A stretch of DNA of 64,000 nucleotides from Clostridium cadaveris (GTDB lineage: Bacteria > Bacillota > Clostridia > Clostridiales > Clostridiaceae): contig NZ_CP076620.1 of NCBI RefSeq assembly GCF_020911725.1, forward strand, positions 2,112,501 to 2,176,500, written 5' to 3'. Under the pieces are notes generated by a model. It made no database searches and had not been told where the DNA came from. It worked only from the letters and a program-made list of their open reading frames with translations. The translations under genes and the position numbers were made by a program. Each line of letters opens with the position of its first letter. Position 1 is the stretch's first letter. Of this stretch, positions 19,001 through 26,551 are shown in pieces.

Positions 19001-19338
19001 TTAGCTTCTACTGCATTAACATACTTAGAAAATGTAGCAGCTATATGTTTGCATATATATTTGTCATTGAATCCAGCATTTGCTCTGTAATCATTACAAC
19101 TGCATTTCGTATGATTTATCAATTTTTCATGAAGATTTATATCAATAAAAGTATTGTATTCTTTAGGGATACTATCAGATTGTACCTTTCCAACTATAGC
19201 CAAGTTATGACCTTTTACTCCTGCCCTTATATTTCTAACCTGCTTATTTTCTAAACATTTTTCTCCCTTAGCTCTCATATAGGCAGCGCAATATCTATCA
19301 AATATATTATTTAATGTAGTAATAATTTTATCATTCAT
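16084..19338 (-). CDS. SNF2-family helicase with SWIM zinc finger
   Basis: An ATP-dependent DNA translocase of about 1084 residues. Order: N-terminal SWIM zinc finger ([20 protein letters not shown], CxC...CxH pattern, about residues 85-105), a long helicase-associated bacterial region, then the SNF2 ATPase: [13 protein letters not shown] (Walker A), DEGQ (box II variant of DEAH), and the helicase C-domain with [21 protein letters not shown]. The open frame extends to 19551, but the ATG at 19338 has GGTG/GAAGAG upstream, and starting there leaves room for the opposing T-box promoter. Role in vivo is unknown; relatives act in transcription recycling or DNA repair. Confidence 0.9.
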   Translation of the reverse strand: [1084 protein letters not shown]

Positions 19339-19453
19339 CTCTTCACCATTCTTTACTTTTAAAATATCCACAACTATTGCCCTATTTAAAATTATACCCA
19401 GTTGGACGTGAATTTTAAACCCTTTATCCCTTAAAAGTAAATTTAAAAATATG

Positions 19454-19482
19454 TTGAAAAATTTTAATTTATCTGATATTAT
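19454..19482 (+). promoter_or_regulatory. Promoter of the trpP T-box transcript
   Basis: TTGAAA (19454-19459), 17-base spacer, TATTAT (19477-19482). Correctly placed to start the T-box leader at about 19489. Confidence 0.6.
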
Positions 19483-19488
19483 ATAAAA

Positions 19489-19785
19489 CATACAGTTTAA
19501 TATAGCTAATCCGTTATAACAAGGAAGAGTAGTTAAATTCAGCTTCAACAAAGAGAGCTTAGGGGTGGTGAGATCCTAGCAAGAAGAAATTTAATGAATG
19601 GACCTTGAAGGAATAAAACGAAATCTATTTTTTAGAGAGTAGCAGTTATGGCAATCCCAGCCTTATAGGGGATAGAGTATGTTAGTACTTGAAATTGAGA
19701 GGTGCTTTTTTATTTAAGCACAATTTAGGTGGCAACGCGGAAGTTTCATCCGTCCTATGTTTTATCATAGGACGGATTTTTTTAT
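19489..19785 (+). promoter_or_regulatory. T-box riboswitch, tryptophan type
   Basis: A leader RNA that reads the charging state of tRNA-Trp and prevents termination when the tRNA is uncharged. Seen directly: the stem I stretch beginning near 19555, a specifier context GAA-TGG-ACC with codon UGG (Trp) at 19599-19601, the T-box consensus AGGTGGCAACGCGG at 19727-19740, and a strong terminator (12-bp stem ATCCGTCCTATG, 19748-19777) with eight or more T. UGG as specifier fits the downstream tryptophan transporter exactly. The start is inferred from the promoter at 19454-19482. The stretch 19339-19488 holds only promoters. Confidence 0.93.
19748..19777 (+). terminator. T-box regulated terminator
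   Basis: Stem ATCCGTCCTATG / CATAGGACGGAT with a 6-base loop and a T run; the alternative antiterminator uses the T-box sequence at 19727-19740. Confidence 0.9.
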
Positions 19786-19803
19786 TTTAAGGAGGTGAAC
19801 AAG

Positions 19804-19812
19804 ATGTTGTGA
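19804..19812 (+). other. Minimal ATG-TTG-TGA ORF with a strong ribosome site, in frame with trpP
   Basis: AAGGAGGTGA ends 5 bases before an ATG at 19804 that is followed by TTG and TGA. The frame is the same as trpP (start 19876). If the TGA at 19810 were read through, the frame stays open for 21 more codons, including one Trp codon (TGG in GPWQYY), straight into trpP. Whether this is a translated leader, a relic of a longer N-terminus, or chance is open. Confidence 0.35.
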
Positions 19813-19875
19813 AGTTCAGATATTACAGGTCCCTGGCAATATTACAAAAAGTTTTATTTTAAAGGAGAGATTTTA

Positions 19876-20430
19876 ATGAATACAAACAAAAATATAAAAA
19901 ATTTAACTACAAATGCACTTTTACTTGGCATAGGAGCTATGCTTCATCAGTTCACCCCAGCCTTAGGTCTTCCAATGCAACCTGATTTTTCTTTAGCAAT
20001 GTTATTTATTATAATAATTTTAAATAAAAAAGATTATAAAACCTGTTTAATATCTGGAATTGTAACTGGAATCTTCACTGCTATGACAACAAAATTTCCA
20101 GGTGGACAGCTTCCTAATTTCTTAGACAAGGTTATAACAGCAAATATAGTTTATGCAATACTATTTTTACTAAGAAGTCTTAAAGTGATGAAATCTAAGA
20201 ATTTAAAGACCCAACGTCTTATAGAATCTGCAATAATACTTCCTATAGGAACCTTAATAAGCGGACTTATATTTTTATATTGCGCCAGCATAATAGTAGG
20301 TCTTCCTGGATCTTTTGGCCTTCTATTTGTAACTACAGTACTACCAGCCACTTTAATTAACCTTTTTGCAGGAATAGCTTTGTTTAAGATAATTACTATT
20401 TCTTTAAAGCGCTCATCACTTACTATATAA
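19876..20430 (+). CDS. trpP: Tryptophan transporter TrpP
   Basis: A 184-residue membrane protein with about five or six helices that imports tryptophan. The N-terminal NALLLGIGAMLHQFTPALGLPMQPDF and MTTKFPGGQLPNFLDK stretches are characteristic of TrpP, a small ECF-S-like protein. AAAGGAGAG precedes the ATG. The upstream T-box with a UGG specifier independently supports tryptophan as substrate and predicts higher expression when charged tRNA-Trp is scarce. Confidence 0.93.
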   Translation: MNTNKNIKNLTTNALLLGIGAMLHQFTPALGLPMQPDFSLAMLFIIIILNKKDYKTCLISGIVTGIFTAMTTKFPGGQLPNFLDKVITANIVYAILFLLRSLKVMKSKNLKTQRLIESAIILPIGTLISGLIFLYCASIIVGLPGSFGLLFVTTVLPATLINLFAGIALFKIITISLKRSSLTI

Positions 20431-20431
20431 T

Positions 20432-20463
20432 AAAAAACCTGCCTAAATTAAAGGCAGGTTTTT
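20432..20463. terminator. Terminator between trpP and the YhhN gene
   Basis: AAAAACCTGCCT stem with complement, T run on the plus strand and A run upstream, serving convergent genes. Confidence 0.8.
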
Positions 20464-21141
20464 CTATTTATATAATATGCTTAAAGCTATTAGTAATTGT
20501 CCACTGTAGTAAGTTATTAAATTTATAGTTTTTAAGCAAGTCTGCTTTTTGTCTCCAAAATAAAGAAATGCTAATATCATATCTGAAATAACGAAAAGTA
20601 CTGCTCCAAGTGCTACCATGATATTTGATGTTGTCATGCCACAAAGAGGTAATAAGGATACAGCTTTGATTACCATGAAGGCAATAGTTGCCATATACAT
20701 ATGTGCTATAGGTCTCATATATCTATAATTTATATGAGCCTTATTTCCTATTATCATAAAGCCCAATGCAAGAGCTGCTGCCATAAGTACATCACCTACA
20801 GTTACAGGTGCCATCATTACAAATAAGCTTATATAAGCTACGTGCCCAAATAAAAAGGCTATAGTACCTAATATAAAGCAGATATGCGCTGTCTTTTTAT
20901 ATACCCTTTTCAAGCCTAATCCTATATCTCCCATAACGCCTAGTGTAAGTCCTAAAAGAATCATATATCCATACATTTTATCATCGTTTACATAAATAAA
21001 TGAAATTATACCCACTACTAAAAAACTCAAACTTGCAATAGCTTTTGTAATAGTTCTCTGTTTTGGAGTTATTTTAAGATTTATATATATGAATATTGAT
21101 ATTATAACTACAGAAATTCCTGCTGCTACATATGGAATCAT
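20464..21141 (-). CDS. YhhN/TMEM86-family membrane protein
   Basis: A 225-residue protein with about eight hydrophobic helices. The pattern LGVMGDIGLGLKR, FILGTIAFLFGHVAYI and LFVISDMILAFLYF (paired Asp-containing helices) marks the YhhN family, whose animal member TMEM86B is a lysoplasmalogenase. Enzymatic activity here is only an inference; clostridia do make plasmalogens, which would suit it. Alone between terminators. Confidence 0.82.
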   Translation of the reverse strand: MIPYVAAGISVVIISIFIYINLKITPKQRTITKAIASLSFLVVGIISFIYVNDDKMYGYMILLGLTLGVMGDIGLGLKRVYKKTAHICFILGTIAFLFGHVAYISLFVMMAPVTVGDVLMAAALALGFMIIGNKAHINYRYMRPIAHMYMATIAFMVIKAVSLLPLCGMTTSNIMVALGAVLFVISDMILAFLYFGDKKQTCLKTINLITYYSGQLLIALSILYK

Positions 21142-21246
21142 GTGCTCATTCCCTTCTATATCCTTATAATTTTTTCTTTATCCATTAATAATTATATCCA
21201 TATTCTTTATAAGCCTCAACCTATTAAGGTAAAAATAAGATACATT

Positions 21247-21287
21247 AAAATCCGATTACTTAAGTTAAATATAAGTAATCGGATTTT
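21247..21287 (-). terminator. Terminator after the tldE-like gene
   Basis: A 16-bp perfect stem AAAATCCGATTACTTA with complement and 9-base loop, just past the stop of the tldE-like gene on the minus strand. Confidence 0.75.
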
Positions 21288-21304
21288 TACATAAATTGAT
21301 TTAG

Positions 21305-22534
21305 TTAGTTTACTTTCATATCTATTACCACAAGCTTAGATAAAGATATAGAATTTAGATTATCCTTTGGTACTCCAACAAAGTCTTTTCCATACATGTC
21401 ATATATGTTGGACTTAATTGATATCTCTGGAATTCTTCCTATTAACTTCTCTCCATCAAAAACGTATGCCACTTGAACTGGAGTTCCATATCCTCCATCA
21501 CTAGTAAAGTCTCCTCCGCCGCATTCTACTACTAATATTGATGGTTTTCCATCTAGTAATTCTGATAAAGTTTTTTCCCCTCTTTTTAACGTTATATTTG
21601 GAGCCATAAGTTCTGGAACTCCATTGAAATCTCCAAAACCACTTCCAGTATTTTTTAGATCGTACTTTTCAGCAGTTCTCTTATCAGCATAACCTATTTC
21701 AAGAACACCATTCTTTATAAGAGGTTCATCCTCTCCTTTTATTAAAGTTCCCTCATAATCAAATGGAAGTCCCCTTTCTTCTAAATTATTTTCTAGATAA
21801 AGTGTAACATTTTCTCCAAATAGTTTTTATCCAAATTTATTATTAAAGAATGAAGATTTTGTTCCTATCCTTTCGCCTCTAAGTTCATTTATAAAGAATT
21901 TTAAAATATCTGAGTCTTCAGTGAAAATGCATCTTACTTTTCCCTCTTCATTTACTGGAACCTCTACAGGGTTTTTATGAGCTCTGCACATATTTCCTAT
22001 TTCTTTAAGCATTAGATCCTTATCAAATCTCTTTGCAGATAAAGAATATCCAGTATCAAAAATATTTGCACTTCCTATTTCTTTTAATATTATAAGAATA
22101 TCTAAACTCTTTCTCATCATGCTACAACTCAAATTTTCGTCGTTTGTAATTTTAACTTCTTCCTCTGAAATATTTATAGTACCACTAGCTACAAATCCAA
22201 GTTCTTTAACTAGACTACTAAGTTCATCTACAAACTCTTCTGTTTGATGAATAATTGCATCATCTAATTTCACAGTTTCGTCTTTTACATTTATATTAAT
22301 ATTTTTTGAAATATCGCAAGGATATTTTATATTTAATCTAAGATTGTTTTCTGCCTTTTTTAAAATATCCTCTACATTATCATCACCATACTGCCCAGAA
22401 ACACCTATAAGTCCTTTATCATATATTCTTGCTCCAACTTTCACTATATCTTTATTTCTAATAGCTTTTATAGAATTGTTAGAAATCTGCACTGCTGTCT
22501 CTTTATTATTTATTCTTAATAATTCTTTATTCAT
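21305..22534 (-). pseudogene. TldE/PmbA-family metalloprotease subunit, interrupted by one in-frame stop
   Basis: The frame runs from the ATG at 22534 to a stop at 21305 with a single internal TAA at 21827-21829 (codon 236). No shift is needed: after NNKFG-stop the same frame continues KLFGENVTLYLENN and on through GSGFGDFNGVPEL to GGDFTSDGGYGTPVQVAY, the conserved TldE C-terminus. A G-to-T change in a GAA codon would explain the stop. As written, only residues 1-235 would be made (the full form is 409), without the C-terminal domain. It follows tldD by 12 bases with a good GGAGGG site, so the operon layout is intact. TldD and TldE normally act as a heterodimeric protease. Confidence 0.88.
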
Positions 22535-22546
22535 AACCTTTCCCTC

Positions 22547-23884
22547 CTACTGAGCAAATAACTTTTTAACTCTTACATAAGGTCCGCCAAATCCCACTGG
22601 AAGAGGCCATTGTTCCATTTTTCCACATCCTCCAGTTAAAAAAGCAAAAATCTCTATTTCATCGCTTAACCCATCTATAAGATTCAAAGTTTCAAATACC
22701 GTTCCAGTAACAACAGCTATTTTTAATGGTTCTGCTATTTTACCATCTCTTATTTTATAAGAAATACTAGGAGCTAATGTAAATGTAGACATCCCTGAAC
22801 CGTGGTTTATGTCCTTTATATATATACCATCCTTTATTTCACTGATAAGTTCTTCAACCGTCTTATCACCTTTTTCAATATAGGTATTTGTCATTCTTGG
22901 TATAGGCTCAAATTGAAAATTAACAGCTCGTCCATTACCAGTAACTTCATCTTCTAAAATAGCTGCAGTTGAAGAATCGTGTAATCTTCCTGAAAGCTTT
23001 CCTTCTTTTATTAAATAAGTCTTTGAGCACTTATTACCTTCATCATCAAAAGGAGTATATCCTGAACCTTCTACGTCTCCATAATCAACAATTGAAAGTA
23101 TTTTGCTTCCCACTTGTTTCCCAATCTGCCATTCTGCTTTCATGCTCTCATCACCAATCATAAAATCAGCTTCACTCTTATGACCAAAACTTTCATGGGC
23201 AAATACACCTGCTACAACAGGTGCTAAAACTGCTACATAATTTCCAGGTTCTATAGGCTTTGCATTTTTTACAAAATTGACTCCTTCTTCTATGACATTC
23301 TTTAATTCTTTTTTATTTTCATCTAAATTTTCAAAAGTCTTTAAAGCCTTCTGCCAGCTGTGATTAAATACTTCTTCTCCATAAGTTAAAGTAAGTCTTA
23401 CAGCTATGCCGAAAACATTGTTATCATACTTCACAGAAGAACCTTTGCTTGAATAAAATTCTCTCACCACATATCTATCTATATATTTAGCAGACCACGA
23501 AGATACTTCTTTATATTCTTCTATGACATCAAAGTATTTCTTTAAATAATTATCTTTTCTATCATTAGGAACGTTTTCAACTGATTCAGATGCGTATCTT
23601 ATAACTTCATCATTATTAACACTAAACTTTTTTACTATTGGATTTTCATATATATCCGAATTCTTCTTGGCCATTGATGCAAGCTTTTCTATCTCATTTT
23701 GAATATTCCCTTCATCAGATATAGAAGAATAGTACCATCTGTCTCCATCAAAAACTCTTATAAAAGCACCACAATAATTTTCTTCATTATTCTGCTCTAA
23801 TTCCCCCTTAAAATAAGATATATTTGTCTTAAATATCCTTTCGATTCTTACATCACAATATAAGTCTTTCGGAAATTTAAACAT
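22547..23884 (-). CDS. tldD: TldD-family metalloprotease
   Basis: The catalytic subunit of the TldD/TldE zinc protease that degrades unfolded or modified peptides, as in microcin B17 maturation. The zinc motif HESFGH (HExxxH) is present near residue 232, followed by SEADF and later GGCGKMEQWPLPVGFGGPYVRV, a standard TldD C-terminus. 445 residues is normal. The partner gene downstream carries a stop codon, so the heterodimer may not form in this strain. Confidence 0.92.
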   Translation of the reverse strand: MFKFPKDLYCDVRIERIFKTNISYFKGELEQNNEENYCGAFIRVFDGDRWYYSSISDEGNIQNEIEKLASMAKKNSDIYENPIVKKFSVNNDEVIRYASESVENVPNDRKDNYLKKYFDVIEEYKEVSSWSAKYIDRYVVREFYSSKGSSVKYDNNVFGIAVRLTLTYGEEVFNHSWQKALKTFENLDENKKELKNVIEEGVNFVKNAKPIEPGNYVAVLAPVVAGVFAHESFGHKSEADFMIGDESMKAEWQIGKQVGSKILSIVDYGDVEGSGYTPFDDEGNKCSKTYLIKEGKLSGRLHDSSTAAILEDEVTGNGRAVNFQFEPIPRMTNTYIEKGDKTVEELISEIKDGIYIKDINHGSGMSTFTLAPSISYKIRDGKIAEPLKIAVVTGTVFETLNLIDGLSDEIEIFAFLTGGCGKMEQWPLPVGFGGPYVRVKKLFAQ

Positions 23885-24005
23885 GTTGTTTCCCCCTTTT
23901 ATAAAATATATAAATGCAATTCTCTATATTGTTTTCAAAATTTTCTAAATTACATTTATATATATTTTAACATTTAATTCCGCTGTTAATCATTAATAAT
24001 TTATT

Positions 24006-24037
24006 AAGGGCACTAAGAAATTTATCTTAATGCCCTT
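24006..24037 (-). terminator. Terminator after the MutS2-like gene
   Basis: Stem AAGGGCATTAAG / CTTAGTGCCCTT with an AT-rich loop on the minus strand shortly past the stop at 24059. Confidence 0.6.
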
Positions 24038-24058
24038 TAGTGATTTAAAGTTAAAATA

Positions 24059-25945
24059 TTAATTTTGTTTAAGAAGTTTTTTTATAGCTTTTTTAGATCC
24101 TCTTTCAATGTCATGCTCAAGCTTTCTATCTTTAAAACTTACAAATAGCTGATTCATATCATAACCTTCTGGATAAAGATCATCTGCTTTTACATCAAGC
24201 TTAATTCTCCTAATATTAACTTCAATGAACTTTCCATCATATAAAAGTGTTATATTATTGAGTTTATCCTTTTCCTTATATACTATGGCTGCTTCATTTT
24301 TTTCCAAAAATATAACTCTATCACCTACCTTATATTTATATTCATACTCATTTTCCTTTCTTACGTCTATTCTTTCTTTTACAATTTTACTTTCCTTTAC
24401 TAAATCATAATTATAATTTTTATCTTCTATATATTGCTTTGTTTTTTCTATTATTAAATCAGGAATTCCCATCTTCTTAGAGATGTATAAAGCATTGCTG
24501 TCTCCGCTCTTCCCAATATGAAGCTTGTATAAAGGTTCTAAAGTATCCTTTTTAAACTCCATAGCTGCATTTTCAAAATCTGGATGCTGCCTTGAAAAAT
24601 TCTTTATCTCTCCATAATGAGTAGTAGCTACAGTTATACACCCCTTTTTATATAATTCTTCTAGAATAGCAATAGCTAAAGCAGCCCCCTCATTAGGTTC
24701 TGTACCACTACCTATCTCATCAAATAACAATAAACTTGATTTTGTACTTTCCTTTATTATAGACGCCAGATTTTTTACATGAGAAGAAAATGTGCTTAAA
24801 GAATTTTCAATACTTTGATCATCTCCTATGTCTACAAATATATTTCTAAATACAGAAATTTCTGTTCCTTCTTTTGCCTCTATATGAAATCCTGATTGCA
24901 CTGCAAGAATCATCATTCCTATAGACTTTAAGACTACTGTTTTTCCTCCAGCATTAGGCCCTGTTATTATGAGACTTCTATAATCTTTTCCTATTTCAAA
25001 ATTTAAAGGCACGCTATTTTTGATTAAAGGATATCTTCCTTGTACTATCTTTATATAACCTCTTTCATTAAGTTTAGGTTTTATTCCATTTATAGCATCG
25101 CTATACTTAGCTTTAGCCCAAATCATATCATATTCTGATATGACTTCTATATTCATCTTTATGTCTCTAATCCTTTCATAAATCAGCTCAGTAAGAGTTG
25201 CTAGAATCCTATACTCTTCAACACTTTCTTCCGCCTTTAATATGGAAAGTTCTGTTGTATATTTTGATATTACATTAGGCTCCATAAAAACAGTGGTTCC
25301 TTTAGATGAAGCCTCAACAATGTTTCCAAGTACTTGATTCTTATAAGCAGCTTTAATTGGTATTGTGAACTTTCCATTCCTTTGACTTATGAAAAATTCC
25401 TGTATATATTCTTTGTTTTCTCCGTTTCTCAAGAACTTGTCAAGTCGCTCTCTTATCTTCCCTTCACATATATCAATGTGCTTTCTTATCTTTTTTAATT
25501 CTTTGCTTGCATTAGAATCCACCATATTTCCTTTAATTGAAATATTAATTTCATCTTCAATATAACTCAAATCTGATATATTTTCACCATAAGCACTTAA
25601 TGTAGGAGCATATCCCTCTTTGTCTTTTATAAATGTTTTAACTTTTCTACATCCTCTTAGAAAATCAGACATCATGTTAAGTTCATCGGGGTCAAGAGAC
25701 AATCCCTTATCTACCTTTTCAATCATAGGCATAACATTGAATATCCCTTCCAATGGCATATGATAAGAAGCATCCATAAGTCTTCTTCCCTCAGAGGTTT
25801 CATTAAGTCTTTTTTCAACCACCTTAATATTTTCACTTGGCTTAAGCTTATCAAGCAAAGCCTTTCCAAGACCGCTTACGCAATAACTCTTGACTATTTC
25901 TTTTAATTCATAGTAATGTAATTTTTCTAATGTTATTTCTTTCAT
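24059..25945 (-). CDS. MutS2-like ATPase lacking the Smr nuclease domain
   Basis: A 628-residue MutS-family protein. N-terminal core and lever helices (LGKALLDKLKPSENIKVVEKRLNETSEGRRL) are of the MutS2 type; the ATPase has GPNAGGKTVVLKS (Walker A), LLLFDEIGSGTEPNEGAALAIAIL (Walker B and signature) and VATTHYGEIK. Full MutS2 has about 780 residues with a KOW region and a C-terminal Smr nuclease; here the protein ends in a basic SKKAIKKLLKQN right after a short beta segment. It therefore lacks the Smr domain and may clamp or split ribosomes or DNA without cutting. Start at ATG 25945, preceded by AAGGAT and a structured leader. Confidence 0.85.
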   Translation of the reverse strand: MKEITLEKLHYYELKEIVKSYCVSGLGKALLDKLKPSENIKVVEKRLNETSEGRRLMDASYHMPLEGIFNVMPMIEKVDKGLSLDPDELNMMSDFLRGCRKVKTFIKDKEGYAPTLSAYGENISDLSYIEDEINISIKGNMVDSNASKELKKIRKHIDICEGKIRERLDKFLRNGENKEYIQEFFISQRNGKFTIPIKAAYKNQVLGNIVEASSKGTTVFMEPNVISKYTTELSILKAEESVEEYRILATLTELIYERIRDIKMNIEVISEYDMIWAKAKYSDAINGIKPKLNERGYIKIVQGRYPLIKNSVPLNFEIGKDYRSLIITGPNAGGKTVVLKSIGMMILAVQSGFHIEAKEGTEISVFRNIFVDIGDDQSIENSLSTFSSHVKNLASIIKESTKSSLLLFDEIGSGTEPNEGAALAIAILEELYKKGCITVATTHYGEIKNFSRQHPDFENAAMEFKKDTLEPLYKLHIGKSGDSNALYISKKMGIPDLIIEKTKQYIEDKNYNYDLVKESKIVKERIDVRKENEYEYKYKVGDRVIFLEKNEAAIVYKEKDKLNNITLLYDGKFIEVNIRRIKLDVKADDLYPEGYDMNQLFVSFKDRKLEHDIERGSKKAIKKLLKQN

Positions 25946-26012
25946 CTTTAAAATCCTTTCTCCATTACATTACAAGCCACGAAATCCTGATAGATTTCTT
26001 TTTTTGCATAAT

Positions 26013-26240
26013 AAAAAAGCTGCAGACAACTCCACAGCTTAAATTCAACGTTTAATACAGCCAGTCATAATGAGCCTGACCTTAAAGTAAATTCGTGGAC
26101 TTGTATCCTCAATAGTATTAATTAATTCCACAAGAAACAAAAGGTATCTCCACCTTGTCTTTCAGAATTAATATTAAATTACCTATTTTAGATACTAAAC
26201 ACTCACAAACATACCTCTTTCATCTGAAATCTATCTTATT
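26013..26240 (-). ncRNA. Structured leader or small RNA upstream of the MutS2-like gene, class unknown
   Basis: Minus-strand transcript predicted from a strong promoter (26247-26275) to an intrinsic terminator (26017-26040), about 225 bases. Inside, AAAGAGGTAT (complement of 26211-26220) can pair with ATACCTTTT (complement of 26139-26147), and CTTGTGGA with TCCACGAA about 30 bases further on. It lacks the T-box consensus and any riboswitch core I know. The terminator lies 70 bases before the MutS2-like start, so it may be an attenuating leader or a free-standing RNA. The whole gap 25946-26551 otherwise holds only a 52-codon ORF. Confidence 0.5.
26017..26040 (-). terminator. Intrinsic terminator upstream of the MutS2-like gene
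   Basis: AAGCTGTGGA-GTTG-TCTGCAGCTT on the minus strand: a 10-bp stem with two wobble pairs, followed by TTTTTT. Confidence 0.8.
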
Positions 26241-26246
26241 ATCTAT

Positions 26247-26275
26247 AATATACTTAAGGAATAAAATGTTGTCAA
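26247..26275 (-). promoter_or_regulatory. Strong sigma-A promoter of the leader RNA
   Basis: On the minus strand TTGACA (26275-26270), exact 17-base spacer, TATATT (26252-26247). One of the best promoter matches in the window. Confidence 0.75.
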
Positions 26276-26290
26276 TAGATTTTATTTTCA

Positions 26291-26449
26291 CTAACCATTA
26301 TTATAGTTCTTCAAATACATAAGTATAGCTTTTCTACTTTCATCACTAAAAAATTCTGACAGTTCTTCTTCCACAAGTATATCTATCTCCTTATTGCACA
26401 ACTTAAAAAGTACAGATGCAACCCATTTAAACAAGAAATTTATACACAC
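26291..26449 (-). CDS. Small hypothetical protein, 52 residues
   Basis: A GTG-started frame with AGGAG five bases upstream, coding VCINFLFKWVASVLFKLC... and an acidic middle (ILVEEELSEFFSDESRK) ending in YLKNYNNG. The hydrophobic first half followed by a charged, helical second half looks protein-like rather than random, but it has no relative that I recognise and could be a gene remnant. It ends just upstream of the leader-RNA promoter. Confidence 0.35.
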   Translation of the reverse strand: MCINFLFKWVASVLFKLCNKEIDILVEEELSEFFSDESRKAILMYLKNYNNG

Positions 26450-26520
26450 CTTAACTCCTACAACAAAAATCTTATTGAAAATGGATTAGAAATATCTAAA
26501 ACACATTATTGATAAAATTT

Positions 26521-26548
26521 AAAGCCATATTCAATTGAACATGGCTTT
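26521..26548 (-). terminator. Terminator after the DUF3862 gene
   Basis: Stem AAAGCCAT-GTTCAATTGAAT-ATGGCTTT on the minus strand, followed by AATTTT. Confidence 0.65.
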
Positions 26549-26551
26549 AAT

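Noticed and set aside
19339-19551. Extended N-terminus of the SNF2 helicase
   Set aside because: The extra 71 codons lack helicase similarity, the ATG at 19338 has a ribosome site, and the region carries the promoter and first bases of the opposite T-box.
21305-21607. Separate 100-residue gene at the end of the tldE region
   Set aside because: It has no ribosome site and is the C-terminal part of the same frame as the upstream half, interrupted only by the TAA at 21827.
26013-26240. 6S RNA or T-box for the RNA upstream of the MutS2-like gene
   Set aside because: The ends do not pair into the long rod of 6S RNA as far as I can see, and the AGGTGG-N3-CGCGG T-box consensus is missing.
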